A DNA stretch of 9,062 bases from Candidatus Peregrinibacteria bacterium. Its GTDB lineage: Bacteria; Patescibacteriota; Gracilibacteria; UM-FILTER-43-11. Positions within the stretch are counted from its first letter, which is position 1. Each line of letters begins with the position of its first letter. The stretch covers positions 1 to 9,062 of the forward strand of contig JACRIF010000026.1 of assembly GCA_016220125.1 (NCBI GenBank). The letters run 5' to 3'. A model generated the notes under the pieces. That model had not been told where the DNA came from. It made no database searches and was given only the letters and a program-made list of their open reading frames with translations. Position numbers and translations under genes: made by a program. Shown here piece by piece: positions 1 to 7,016 of this stretch.

Positions 1-2071
1 AAATGGCGATACCATAGGTGGTCTTGAGGATCGGAATCAGGGACGGGTGGATGTAATGGACCGCCTTGGGGTTGTGCTTGCCCTTGATGTAGTCGGGAAT
101 CCATTCCATGGGACCCGGGCGGTACAACGACACCATGGCGATGATGTCCTCGAATTCGGTGGGTTTCAACTCTTTCAAATACCGTTTCATGCCCGAGGAC
201 TCAAGCTGGAACACGCCCGTGGTTTCACCGCGCGCCATGACACCGTAGGTTTTCTTGTCCTCGACGGAAATTTTCTTCAAATTGATCTTCTTGCCCTTGG
301 TGCGCTCGATGATCTTGAGCGCGGTCTGGAGGATGGTGAGGTTTTTAAGGCCCAGGAAGTCCATCTTGAGCAGGCCCAGGGTTTCGAGCGATTTGGCCTC
401 GTATTGGGTGATGATTCCATGCTCGTCCTTGGGCGTGTGCTGGAGCGCTGTGTACTTGGTGAGCGGCTCGTCAGCGATGACCACGGCGCAGGCGTGGACG
501 GAAACATGGCGCACCGCGCCCTCGAGCTTGAGGGCGTTGGCCATGACCTGTTTGAAAATTTCGGACGATTGGGAAGCGGTCTTGAGTTCGTGCGATTGTT
601 CCAACGCTTCATCAAGCGTGGTGCCTGGCTTCTCGGGGATCAGCTTGGCGAACTCGTTCATTTCGCTGAACGGAACGCCCAAGGAGCGACCCACATCTTT
701 GACTGCGGCGCGCGCCGCCATGGTTCCGAAAGTGCAGATCTGGGCCACGCGATCGCGGCCGTATTTGTCGGCCACATAGTCGATCACCTCGTCACGCCGG
801 TTGTCGGCAAAGTCGAGATCGATATCCGGCATCGAGATACGCGCGGGATTCAGGAAGCGCTCGAACAGCAGTTTGTATTTCAAGGGATCGATCTCGGTGA
901 TGTCGAGCGAATACGACACCAACGCGCCCGCCGCAGAACCACGGCCCGGACCCACGACGATCTCGTGGTCCTTGGCCCATTTCACAAAATCCCAGACGAT
1001 CAAAAAGTAGCCCACGAACCCCATGTCCGTGATGACCTTGAGCTCGAAATCCAGGCGGTCGGCCAAGGCCCTGTCTTCATCCGTCAAAGTGGAGGCCCGA
1101 TTCATCAAGTCTTCGGGCGTGGCGGTCAGCTCATATTTTTGGGCCATGCCCTTGTAGCAAAGCTCCTTCAAATACAAGGCCGGATCTTTGTTGTCAGGGG
1201 TGTGGAACGAAGGGATGCGATATTTGCCAAACTCGAATTTCACATTGCATCGCTCCGCGATTTTGACCGTGTTCTCAAGCGCCTCGGGCACATGGGCGAA
1301 GGATTCCCACATCTGTTCGGGGCTTCGCATGGAATAGTCGGAATCCATCATGCTCATGCGACCCGAATCGGACTGGTTTCGGCCCGTCTGGATGCACAAC
1401 ATAATGTCTTGGGCCTCGTTGTCCTCGGGGTTCACATAATGGCTGTCGCACGTGGCCACCAAGGGGATACCATGAGTCTTGCCCAATTCGATCAATCGGT
1501 CGTTCACCACCTTTTGCTGGGGCAAACCGGGATGATCCTGGAGCTCCAAATAGAAATTGTCTTTGCCAAATGTGTTCTGGAACCGTTCGATCAACTCTTT
1601 GATCTTCTCCTCGTCGCGGTTCAGGATGGCCTGGGGCAAATCGCCATGAAGGCAGGCTGAAAGCGCGATGATTCCTTTGGAATGCTGCTTCAAGAGATCC
1701 CAGTCGACCCGGGGCTTGTAGTAATAGCCCTCTAAATGGGCAACCGTGGTCAATTTGAGCAAATTCTCGTAACCCTCCTGGGTCTCGGCCAACAGGATGC
1801 AATGGGTGCGCTTGTTGTCGATCTGGTGGCGCTTGTCGGTCAGTTTGTTGAAGGCGATGTAGACCTCGCACCCGATAATCGCCTTGATATTGGCCTTCTT
1901 GCACGCCTTGTAGAACTCGATTCCGCCATGCATCACGCCATGGTCCGTCAAAGCCACCGCGGGCGAGCCCTGCTCAACGGCTTTTTTCACATAAGCCTCT
2001 GGAGGGCTAAGCCCATCCAAAAGGGAATAATGCGAGTGGACATGAAGATGGACGAAAGGCTTTGAATTCAT
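1..2071 (-). CDS. dnaE: DNA polymerase III alpha subunit, N-terminal part (cut by window edge)
   Basis: Catalytic subunit of the replicative DNA polymerase. The 690 residues visible begin with a PHP domain: an HLHVHS motif at residues 8-13, followed by SLLDG, then ALTDHG and GCEVY motifs. The polymerase core follows. PDIDLDF places two catalytic aspartates at D416 and D418, and KMDFLGL gives the third at D571, matching E. coli D401, D403 and D555. A GPGRGSAAGALVSYSL motif precedes them. The family is usually 1,100-1,200 residues, so the remaining polymerase region and the C-terminal DNA- and clamp-binding parts lie beyond base 1; this is the window edge and not a real truncation. The ATG at 2069-2071 is chosen because HLHVHS lies only a few residues in, as in other DnaE proteins. 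No Shine-Dalgarno sequence precedes it. Transcribed divergently from the small-gene cluster. Identification is secure; the ordering of later domains is not visible. Confidence 0.97.
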   Translation of the reverse strand, partial: MNSKPFVHLHVHSHYSLLDGLSPPEAYVKKAVEQGSPAVALTDHGVMHGGIEFYKACKKANIKAIIGCEVYIAFNKLTDKRHQIDNKRTHCILLAETQEGYENLLKLTTVAHLEGYYYKPRVDWDLLKQHSKGIIALSACLHGDLPQAILNRDEEKIKELIERFQNTFGKDNFYLELQDHPGLPQQKVVNDRLIELGKTHGIPLVATCDSHYVNPEDNEAQDIMLCIQTGRNQSDSGRMSMMDSDYSMRSPEQMWESFAHVPEALENTVKIAERCNVKFEFGKYRIPSFHTPDNKDPALYLKELCYKGMAQKYELTATPEDLMNRASTLTDEDRALADRLDFELKVITDMGFVGYFLIVWDFVKWAKDHEIVVGPGRGSAAGALVSYSLDITEIDPLKYKLLFERFLNPARISMPDIDLDFADNRRDEVIDYVADKYGRDRVAQICTFGTMAARAAVKDVGRSLGVPFSEMNEFAKLIPEKPGTTLDEALEQSHELKTASQSSEIFKQVMANALKLEGAVRHVSVHACAVVIADEPLTKYTALQHTPKDEHGIITQYEAKSLETLGLLKMDFLGLKNLTILQTALKIIERTKGKKINLKKISVEDKKTYGVMARGETTGVFQLESSGMKRYLKELKPTEFEDIIAMVSLYRPGPMEWIPDYIKGKHNPKAVHYIHPSLIPILKTTYGIAI

Positions 2072-2089
2072 AGATTTGGAACAGGAATT

Positions 2090-2119
2090 AGGATAACACA
2101 GGAGTCGAAAAGCGAACAA
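2090..2119 (-). promoter_or_regulatory. Possible dnaE promoter
   Basis: On the minus strand, TATCCT (2090-2095, 4 of 6 matches to the -10 consensus) lies 18 bp from TTGTTC (2114-2119, 3 of 6). It would give a leader of roughly 10-12 nt before the dnaE ATG. The match is weak and rests mainly on its position, which resembles the short leaders of the other genes here. Confidence 0.3.
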
Positions 2120-2273
2120 TGCGCAGGGTGTTTTGAAAAAGTAACTACTCACGCCCTTTAAGGAATCGCGCATGGCAGGGGTCACAAGCCCTTGGATGCA
2201 CAACGGTTGATTAAGGGCAAAAAAGGGGGGGTCCGGGGTGCAGCGACGATACGATTAAATGATGGAGGGCATC

Positions 2274-2368
2274 ACGCCGAATTTGAGTTCGCGGAACCCC
2301 GGCGGTTCTTTCAGGGGTTTCTTGCCGCCAAGAAACCCCTGCCAGTCGCGGCGAGCGACATTCGGAGT
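2274..2368. repeat. Cloverleaf-like nested inverted-repeat element
   Basis: Three hairpins lie side by side. Hairpin 1 is GAACC/GGTTC (2294-2298 with 2304-2308). Hairpin 2 is a perfect 13-bp stem, CAGGGGTTTCTTG with CAAGAAACCCCTG (2312-2324 with 2329-2341), around the 4-base loop CCGC. Hairpin 3 is GTCGC/GCGAC (2345-2349 with 2355-2359). Three bases separate each from the next. An outer stem, CCGAAT with ATTCGG (2277-2282 with 2360-2365), encloses all three and gains two more pairs past one G-A mismatch. No U-run follows on either strand, so it is not a simple intrinsic terminator. It could be a structured RNA, a REP- or MITE-like interspersed repeat, or a binding site. The 13-bp hairpin is certain as sequence; the full cloverleaf fold is my inference, and no function is assigned. 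Confidence 0.6.
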
Positions 2369-2447
2369 ATGACGAAAGGCTTATGAGATACGATGGGGGC
2401 ACAGGTAAGGTCGGGGCTAAAACGGTGTGAGCAATTACATAAAAAGG

Positions 2448-2475
2448 GTGACAAAATTAAAAATAGGGTTATGAT
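2448..2475 (+). promoter_or_regulatory. Promoter of the first small paralogue
   Basis: GTGACA (2448-2453, 5 of 6 matches to the -35 consensus), a 16-bp spacer, then TATGAT (2470-2475, 5 of 6). Transcription would begin near 2482, giving a leader of about 19 nt before the ATG at 2501. The promoter lies inside a longer open frame that begins at 2393, which argues that the protein starts at 2501. Confidence 0.65.
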
Positions 2476-2500
2476 ATGTGACTACCCTAAAGACCCCCCA

Positions 2501-2926
2501 ATGCAGACTCGAAAAAGAGCCAAAAATCTTGGAAAAGTGGTTGAGGCCGAACTGGAAAACCTTCAAAGTCTGGATCGACTGGCATGGTTCCAAATCGGAG
2601 ACTACATGGCCGAGATCAGACGCAAAATCAATGGGCACATGAAAATGCCCAAGGCCAAGCGTTCCCAACTGGACCCGCTGTGCGAGCAATTAAAAGAAAT
2701 GGATAAAAAATACGCGGACTCGATGGAACCGCGCGTGTTGCGGTTTTTGGTCGGGATGCGCATTGAAATCGCACGTCAAATCAGCAATGGACGAGTGCGC
2801 CCGGGGCCGATCAAGGGAAAAACCGATGTGTGGCCAAAGCCCAAAAAAACCAAAACGGATTCAGCTAAGAAGCCCGAAGCAGATGTGGTTTCCGACTGGA
2901 TGAGCAAGGGCTTCCCCATCGATTAA
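2501..2926 (+). CDS. Small protein of unknown function, paralogue 1 of 3
   Basis: A 141-residue charged protein with no signal peptide or membrane segment. I do not recognise a family. It aligns with the next two proteins. The N-terminal segment has VV at 13-14. The Q31-I32-x-x-Y35 motif comes next. A gap-free block then runs from L57-D58 through C61, P77, R87 and Q93 to G97, and these residues are shared by all three proteins. The C-terminal 40 residues are a lysine- and proline-rich tail missing from the others, ending in a small hydrophobic patch (DWMSKGFPID). The open frame extends upstream to 2393, but the start at 2501 is preferred because a promoter lies at 2448-2475 and because it places Q31 at the same residue number as in both paralogues. 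It is probably cytoplasmic; the basic tail could contact nucleic acid, which is speculation. Confidence 0.8.
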   Translation: MQTRKRAKNLGKVVEAELENLQSLDRLAWFQIGDYMAEIRRKINGHMKMPKAKRSQLDPLCEQLKEMDKKYADSMEPRVLRFLVGMRIEIARQISNGRVRPGPIKGKTDVWPKPKKTKTDSAKKPEADVVSDWMSKGFPID

Positions 2927-3025
2927 TTTTCATCCCCCATCGGGTCACCGCCGCAGGCTGATTACCCATCTAAATCAATGAAGCCAAAAATGGGCACTTG
3001 TTGGCCTTGGGAACAATGAAAAACT

Positions 3026-3054
3026 GTAACAAAAAAACAAATTTGGGGTATAAT
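3026..3054 (+). promoter_or_regulatory. Promoter of the second small paralogue
   Basis: A perfect TATAAT (3049-3054) lies 17 bp downstream of GTAACA (3026-3031, 4 of 6 matches to the -35 consensus). The predicted start near 3061 leaves a leader of about 20 nt before the ATG at 3081. Paralogues 2 and 3 are probably transcribed together from here, since only 42 bases separate them and no good promoter is visible between them. Confidence 0.65.
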
Positions 3055-3080
3055 CAATCCTTAGCCCTAACCCAAAACCT

Positions 3081-3467
3081 ATGCCAGAATCCAATAATCC
3101 AAGATCGATCAAGGAGGTGGTTGCGGATGAGGTGAAAACACTCACCCATCGCTACCCCGAAGCCAGCGATCAAATCATGGCCTATGCCGAAGGAATCGCG
3201 CATGTGGTCAATCAGGCGATCCAGTCCCGCGTTGGAATGGAGGCGATCCCCTATTTGGATGAGATTTGCTCAAAACTTGATTTTGTGGAAAAACACAATC
3301 TGGACGGCTTGCCCCCCGAAATGCAAAAACATGTGACGATGGTACGGAATCTGGTGCGAAAACAAATTCTCGGCGGAGAAATCCTATTGGAAAAAATACC
3401 GGTGAATCCCAAAAGGGGCCCGGGATCGATTGAGGAGGCGGTGGTCCTTGCGGGAACCAATGCCTAA
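3081..3467 (+). CDS. Small protein of unknown function, paralogue 2 of 3
   Basis: A 128-residue, mostly helical-looking, cytoplasmic-type protein with no signal peptide or membrane segment and no family I recognise. It shares with its neighbours VV at 13-14, a RYP tripeptide at 24-26 (RFP in paralogue 3), QIMAYAE from Q31, L59-D60, C63, P79, R89, Q95 and G99. Similarity is strongest to paralogue 3: both have R-aromatic-P followed by QIxxYAE. After the conserved block it has a short proline- and glycine-containing tail (about 106-128). The ATG at 3081 follows the predicted transcription start by about 20 nt, without a Shine-Dalgarno sequence. The single conserved cysteine in each protein (C63 here) could be structural, metal-binding or redox-active; the sequence does not decide this. 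Confidence 0.85.
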   Translation: MPESNNPRSIKEVVADEVKTLTHRYPEASDQIMAYAEGIAHVVNQAIQSRVGMEAIPYLDEICSKLDFVEKHNLDGLPPEMQKHVTMVRNLVRKQILGGEILLEKIPVNPKRGPGSIEEAVVLAGTNA

Positions 3468-3509
3468 AGGGCCAAAATGCCAAATTTCCAATCATCTAAA
3501 GCAACCCCT

Positions 3510-3845
3510 ATGAGCGAAGTCAAATCCCCCAAAACCCTGAACGAAATCATCGAAGAATTAAAGGGCAGTATGATCACACGGTTCCCGGATCAACAGGAGC
3601 AAATTGTTTCTTACGCGGAAAACGTTCCAAAAGTCATCGAACGATTTCTGAGTGACGACCGGGGGCTCGATGATATGTGCGCCTTTTTCAAGCAGTTCGA
3701 CCAAATCCATTCGGGGAAGATAAATCCGGAGCTCCAGCATGAAATCGAAATCATGCGGTTCTTGATCCGGGACCAACTGATCAAGGGCAACATTGTGATG
3801 CCCCCCATGAAAAACGGAAAATCTGCCCTTCCCGAGGAAAAATAA
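3510..3845 (+). CDS. Small protein of unknown function, paralogue 3 of 3
   Basis: A 111-residue acidic, helical-looking protein without signal peptide or membrane segment, aligning with the two preceding proteins. It has II at 13-14, RFP at 24-26, QIVSYAE from Q31, L53-D54, C57, P73, R83, Q89 and G93. The segment between QIxxY and LD is 4-6 residues shorter than in the others. An ATG at 3477 is also in frame, but the start at 3510 is preferred: it aligns the N-terminus with paralogue 2 and puts the QI motif at residue 31 in all three. The gene follows paralogue 2 by 42 bases and is likely co-transcribed with it. It converges on cca with 56 bases between the stops. Function unknown. Confidence 0.83.
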   Translation: MSEVKSPKTLNEIIEELKGSMITRFPDQQEQIVSYAENVPKVIERFLSDDRGLDDMCAFFKQFDQIHSGKINPELQHEIEIMRFLIRDQLIKGNIVMPPMKNGKSALPEEK

Positions 3846-3889
3846 TTCGGGAATCCATATGTCATCCATTGGTAGTCAGTGTGGAATCA

Positions 3890-3907
3890 ATCTGAAGCGG
3901 TTCAGAT
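3890..3907. other. Small hairpin at the cca stop codon
   Basis: ATCTGAA (3890-3896) and TTCAGAT (3901-3907) form a perfect 7-bp stem around a GCGG loop, spanning the TGA stop of cca in the convergent junction. A long U-run is absent on both sides, so it is a poor intrinsic terminator candidate; it may aid transcript-end stability or be chance. Confidence 0.3.
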
Positions 3908-5248
3908 ATCTTTCCCATGAGCCCCTTTCTCCGAAAGGTACCCCTCTACGAACTTTCGGGCCTCGCTTTCGTCGTGCACCAAACCCTCGATCTGCGCCTC
4001 TCGTTGAACTTGCAACAATTCCCGGATCAAGGGGCCAGGCTTCAATTTGAACAGTTTCATCAATTGATCGCCCGAAAGCTTGGGCTTGAAGTGGTCTTCA
4101 AGCAATTTTTCGCCCTTGAAATCGTCGTACAGCTTCATCACTGTCTGATAAAGCGTCAGGTCGAAGGGGAAAGAGCCATGTTCGTCGCAATAGTGCAAAC
4201 GCATCAGATCTTCGAACCACGGATGCCAAAACAAATTCACCTGATGGGCCCGGCGCATGTTGGGGATGGTTCCGACTGTCATGTGCTGTTCGATCATCCA
4301 GGCGATCTTGGCGGTCTCGTCGTTGCTCATTTTGAGCCGTTTGCATACGATCCGAGCCATTTTGGAGGAAAGCGCGGCGTGGCCGTCGAAATGGACTCGA
4401 TCGGATTTTTTCAAGGCAGTCTCGGGCTTGGCGATGTCGTGGAGCAAAACGGCCCACACAAGCTCCTTGCTCGCGAAATTTTCAGGCATGTCGTGCAAGG
4501 CCTTCAAAAGATGGGTGAACACGTCGCCCTCGTGGTGATACTGGCCTGTCTGCTGGATCCCCTTGCAGGCTGTCACCTCAGGGAGAATTCGTTCCAGGAT
4601 TCCAAAGGTGTCCAGTTCCCTCATGCTGTGGGCCCGATGGGGATGCAGGAGCATTTTGGTCATCTCGTCCTGAATGCGCTCTTTGGAGACGTTGTCGATC
4701 AGATGCGAGAGCTCTTCAAGGGCTCGTTTGGTCCCGGGTTCGTATTCGAATCCAAAATTGTTCTTGAAACGCACCCCGCGAAGCAGGCGCAGATGATCCT
4801 CCTTCACCCGCTCGTGGGGTTCGCCGATGAAACGAAGGATCTTATTTTTGATGTCCTTCTGGCCACCCACATAATCGAGCAGTTTCTCTTGGACGGGATC
4901 GTAGAACAACCCATTGATGGTGAAATCCCGCCGTACCGCGTCTTCCTTGGCGCTGGTGAAAAGGACCGCGTCGGGTCGTCGGCCATCGGAGGAACTGCTG
5001 TCGGAACGAAACGTGGCGACCTCGAAATGATGCCCGTTCTCCTCGACTAAAATAACCCCGAATTGCTTGCCGATCGGGTAGGTTTTCTCCATGAGCGACT
5101 CGATTTCGTTCGGCAGGGCCGAGGTAGCGATGTCGTAATCCTTGGGTTCCTTTCCCATCAAAAAATCGCGCACCGATCCGCCCGCGAAATAAGCCTCGTA
5201 ACCGGCTTTCTGAAATTTTTTGACGATGGAAATCGCCGTTTTGAGCAT
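3902..5248 (-). CDS. cca: CCA tRNA nucleotidyltransferase (CCA-adding enzyme) with HD domain
   Basis: Adds or repairs the 3'-terminal CCA of tRNAs in the cytoplasm, using CTP and ATP. The 448-residue protein has the class II nucleotidyltransferase core: GGSVRD at 23-28, catalytic D37 and D39 in DYDIAT, RRDFTIN at 106-112, and the EDHLRLLR motif at 150-157 used for nucleotide selection. A tRNA-binding helical region follows. A central HD phosphohydrolase domain keeps its metal-binding residues (H246, H270-D271, H290, H322), so phosphatase or phosphodiesterase activity is plausible. The length is normal for HD-containing members. The ATG at 5246-5248 lies just before the nucleotidyltransferase core and downstream of a perfect TATAAT. 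There is no Shine-Dalgarno sequence. The gene is transcribed divergently from pepA and converges on the small-gene cluster, so it is probably a single-gene unit. A poly(A) polymerase is the usual alternative in this superfamily; the HD domain and full length favour CCA addition. Confidence 0.93.
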   Translation of the reverse strand: MLKTAISIVKKFQKAGYEAYFAGGSVRDFLMGKEPKDYDIATSALPNEIESLMEKTYPIGKQFGVILVEENGHHFEVATFRSDSSSSDGRRPDAVLFTSAKEDAVRRDFTINGLFYDPVQEKLLDYVGGQKDIKNKILRFIGEPHERVKEDHLRLLRGVRFKNNFGFEYEPGTKRALEELSHLIDNVSKERIQDEMTKMLLHPHRAHSMRELDTFGILERILPEVTACKGIQQTGQYHHEGDVFTHLLKALHDMPENFASKELVWAVLLHDIAKPETALKKSDRVHFDGHAALSSKMARIVCKRLKMSNDETAKIAWMIEQHMTVGTIPNMRRAHQVNLFWHPWFEDLMRLHYCDEHGSFPFDLTLYQTVMKLYDDFKGEKLLEDHFKPKLSGDQLMKLFKLKPGPLIRELLQVQREAQIEGLVHDESEARKFVEGYLSEKGAHGKDI

Positions 5249-5271
5249 CGATTTTATTTACGGACAATCGG

Positions 5272-5277
5272 ATTATA
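5272..5277 (-). promoter_or_regulatory. cca promoter -10 element
   Basis: On the minus strand a perfect TATAAT lies 23 bases before the cca ATG, giving a predicted leader of about 17 nt. The -35 region is weak; the best candidate is TTCCAA (5296-5301, 3 of 6) at an 18-bp spacing. Confidence 0.5.
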
Positions 5278-5347
5278 GCAAATCGCCTTCATTTTTTGGA
5301 AAATTGAATTGATTCCAATCCATTCCCAGTTTAACTTTAAAAATGCA

Positions 5348-5380
5348 TTGGCAAACGATCCCAAAATATGGGACTATAAT
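5348..5380 (+). promoter_or_regulatory. Possible pepA promoter with internal palindrome
   Basis: A perfect TATAAT (5375-5380) is preceded by TTGGCA (5348-5353, 5 of 6 matches to -35), but the 21-bp spacing is too long for a normal promoter, so the true -35 may be poor. A short inverted repeat, TCCCA-AAATA-TGGGA (5359-5373), abuts the -10 and is placed where a repressor or activator could act. The leader to the pepA ATG would be about 79 nt, much longer than others in the window, and contains the octamer repeat. Confidence 0.45.
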
Positions 5381-5404
5381 CCATTAAATTAAAACTTATC
5401 ACTA

Positions 5405-5444
5405 GCACTTAAGCACTTACGGACTTAAGCACCTACGCACTTCT
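5405..5444. repeat. Five-copy 8-bp tandem repeat in the pepA leader
   Basis: Five consecutive octamers with consensus GCACTTA(A/C): GCACTTAA, GCACTTAC, GGACTTAA, GCACCTAC, GCACTTCT. The last base alternates A and C, so a 16-bp higher-order unit is also visible. The array lies 21 bases before the pepA start and after its predicted -10. It may bind a regulator, affect leader structure, or be a slippage-prone array. Confidence 0.8.
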
Positions 5445-5465
5445 TTAAAACTAATCCCAACAAAA

Positions 5466-6962
5466 ATGACCACCAAGGAAATCATGAATCTGCTCGACCC
5501 CAAAAACCAGAACCTTCCGGAAATCGAGTTCCGCGATAATTTCAAGGGCTGCGACATCCTTGTGGTTCCTGTGTTTGAGGGCGAGGAAAACGCCGTCAAA
5601 AAATCCCATCCGGTCTCGGCCCATGCCAAGCTCGATGGAAAAAAAGGTGAAAAAACCCAACTGGTGAAAGACGGCCAAATCATCCAATTTGTCGGAGTCG
5701 GCCCAAAAGCCAAGCAAAGCAGCCGCACGATGCGCCGTTTCTTCGGCGCAGGATACCTTTCCTCAATGGCCATCAAGCCGAAATCCATCGGTTTCGAATG
5801 CCCGCTTGAGTGGATCCAGGAGGCAACGGTTGGCATCCATGTGGCCGCCCTGAATCCGGGAATTCTCAAGACAAAACCGAAAAAAGATCCGGCTCCCGCC
5901 GTGGTGATCAACAGCCAGGCGTTTTCGAGCAAGCTGTCGATGGCCAAGGCGTCGGTGAAAACCGGAATGGCCATCGCGGAGGGAAAAAATTTAATGAGAA
6001 TCCTGGGCGCCATGCCCCCGAATTTGTTGCACCCCCAATCCTATGCGGAGCTGGTGGTCGAACTGGCCAAAAAATGGGGAGTGCACTGCAAACGCCTCAC
6101 CGACAAGGAACGGGAGCCTTACCAATTGCTCAACGCCGTGTCGGCGGGCAGCGCCCACCATGCCGAAATGGTCATCCTGACCCTTCACCCCAAAAAAGGG
6201 GCCTCGGCCAAAAGCGTGGCGGTGATCGGAAAGGGCATTTGCTACGACTCGGGCGGAGTCCAGAGCAAGGGAATCAACATGAAAACCATGAAGGAGGACA
6301 TGAACGGCAGCGCCTCGGTGCTGGGAACCGTGCTGACCATCCTGAAAAGCGGAACCGAGGTGAAACAGACCACCCATTTCATATTGGCTTTGGCCGAAAA
6401 CATGATGGGTTGCAACGCCATGCGCGCCGATGATATCTACGTGGCCGGGGACGGCCAGACCGTTGAAATCTGGAACACCGATGCCGAAGGCCGCCTGGTG
6501 CTCGCCGATGGCATCTGTTACGCCAAAAAAGAGCTCAAGGGAGTGGAGCGCTACATCACCATCGCGACGCTCACGGGCCACGTTTTGATAGCCTACGGCG
6601 AACTGTACACTGGCATGTGTGTGAACAACGAGGAACTTTCGAAGGAGGTGACCGAGGTGGGCAAACAAACAGGCGATCTAGTGTTCGCCGGCCCCTGGGA
6701 CATGGAATTCGATGATAACGATTCGCCCAACTGCGATGTCGCCAGCCAAAGCAAAAACACCCGCGACGCGGGCTGGATCAAGGCCGCCCTGTTCATGTAC
6801 CGCTTTATGCCCAAGGCCAAAAACGAGAAGGACCAGGCGGGGTTCTGCCATCTGGACATCGCCGGTTCCATCGATATGGATGCGTCTGGACGGCCCTGGA
6901 GGCAAAAGGGCCTCAATTCGGGAGTCGGAATCGGATTGCTGGCACAGTTGCTGACGAAGTAA
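5466..6962 (+). CDS. pepA: Leucyl aminopeptidase, M17 family
   Basis: Cytosolic two-metal aminopeptidase that removes N-terminal residues from peptides, working in peptide turnover; family members are usually hexamers. The 498 residues match the usual length. The divergent N-terminal domain covers about 1-160 and the catalytic domain about 165-498. All seven expected active-site residues are present: K256 and D261 (GKGICYDSGG), K268, D278 (MKEDMNGSASVLG), then D339, E341 and R343 in the NTDAEGRLVLADG signature. PPN at 184-186 and HLDIAG at 462-467 are also typical. Small departures are a one-residue deletion between K268 and D278, and ADD in place of the common PGD after ENMMGCNAMR. The ATG at 5466 has no Shine-Dalgarno sequence; the upstream bases are C- and A-rich. 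An intrinsic terminator follows the stop by four bases, so it is likely monocistronic. Some M17 proteins also bind DNA; nothing here tests that. Confidence 0.95.
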   Translation: MTTKEIMNLLDPKNQNLPEIEFRDNFKGCDILVVPVFEGEENAVKKSHPVSAHAKLDGKKGEKTQLVKDGQIIQFVGVGPKAKQSSRTMRRFFGAGYLSSMAIKPKSIGFECPLEWIQEATVGIHVAALNPGILKTKPKKDPAPAVVINSQAFSSKLSMAKASVKTGMAIAEGKNLMRILGAMPPNLLHPQSYAELVVELAKKWGVHCKRLTDKEREPYQLLNAVSAGSAHHAEMVILTLHPKKGASAKSVAVIGKGICYDSGGVQSKGINMKTMKEDMNGSASVLGTVLTILKSGTEVKQTTHFILALAENMMGCNAMRADDIYVAGDGQTVEIWNTDAEGRLVLADGICYAKKELKGVERYITIATLTGHVLIAYGELYTGMCVNNEELSKEVTEVGKQTGDLVFAGPWDMEFDDNDSPNCDVASQSKNTRDAGWIKAALFMYRFMPKAKNEKDQAGFCHLDIAGSIDMDASGRPWRQKGLNSGVGIGLLAQLLTK

Positions 6963-6966
6963 CAAA

Positions 6967-7001
6967 AGAGGCCGGGGAATGTTTGAATCTCCGGCCTTTT
7001 T
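6967..7001 (+). terminator. Intrinsic terminator of pepA
   Basis: AGGCCGG (6969-6975) pairs with CCGGCCT (6991-6997), extended inward by G-U, G-C and A-T pairs and followed by a run of five Ts (6997-7001). The A-rich left flank pairs with the T-run. It lies four bases after the pepA stop and separates it from the M15 genes. Confidence 0.88.
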
Positions 7002-7016
7002 AGGTCTGGATTATTA

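Larger units (their letters stand above)
2072..2447. other. Intergenic region upstream of dnaE, no convincing gene
   Basis: About 375 bp between the divergent dnaE and small-gene cluster. It holds the possible dnaE promoter, an A6G7 homopolymer run at 2219-2231, and the structured element at 2274-2368. Short open frames exist on both strands across the palindromes (for example 2192-2386 plus and 2211-2402 minus), but they lack a start signal and recognisable protein features, so I do not call them as genes. Confidence 0.6.

Noticed and set aside
47..1660. Long plus-strand open frame opposite dnaE (537 codons)
   Set aside because: It is antisense to well-conserved dnaE codons with all catalytic motifs on the minus strand; the translation is histidine- and leucine-rich, typical of a shadow frame.
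2051..2382. 12-mer GACGAAAGGCTT both inside the dnaE start (2051-2062) and in the intergenic region (2371-2382)
   Set aside because: A shared 12-mer is not rare over a window this size, and the flanking sequence does not continue to match, so a duplicated dnaE fragment is not supported.
2192..2386. Small open frames over the palindromes upstream of the paralogue cluster
   Set aside because: They run through the inverted repeats, lack promoter and start signals, and open frames occur on both strands there, so they look incidental.
2248..2394. GATACGAT direct repeats (2248-2255 and 2387-2394) flanking the structured element like a target-site duplication
   Set aside because: An 8-base repeat in about 400 bases is expected by chance, and no terminal inverted repeats lie just inside; noted only as something to compare if the element proves mobile.
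3902..3904. Possible recoding of UGA as glycine, as in some candidate phyla
   Set aside because: The only UGA stop seen ends cca at a normal length just before the convergent gene, no internal UGA occurs in any gene, and glycine uses ordinary GGN codons.
3917..5050. Long plus-strand open frame opposite cca (377 codons)
   Set aside because: Antisense shadow of a fully intact CCA-adding enzyme; no recognisable protein features.
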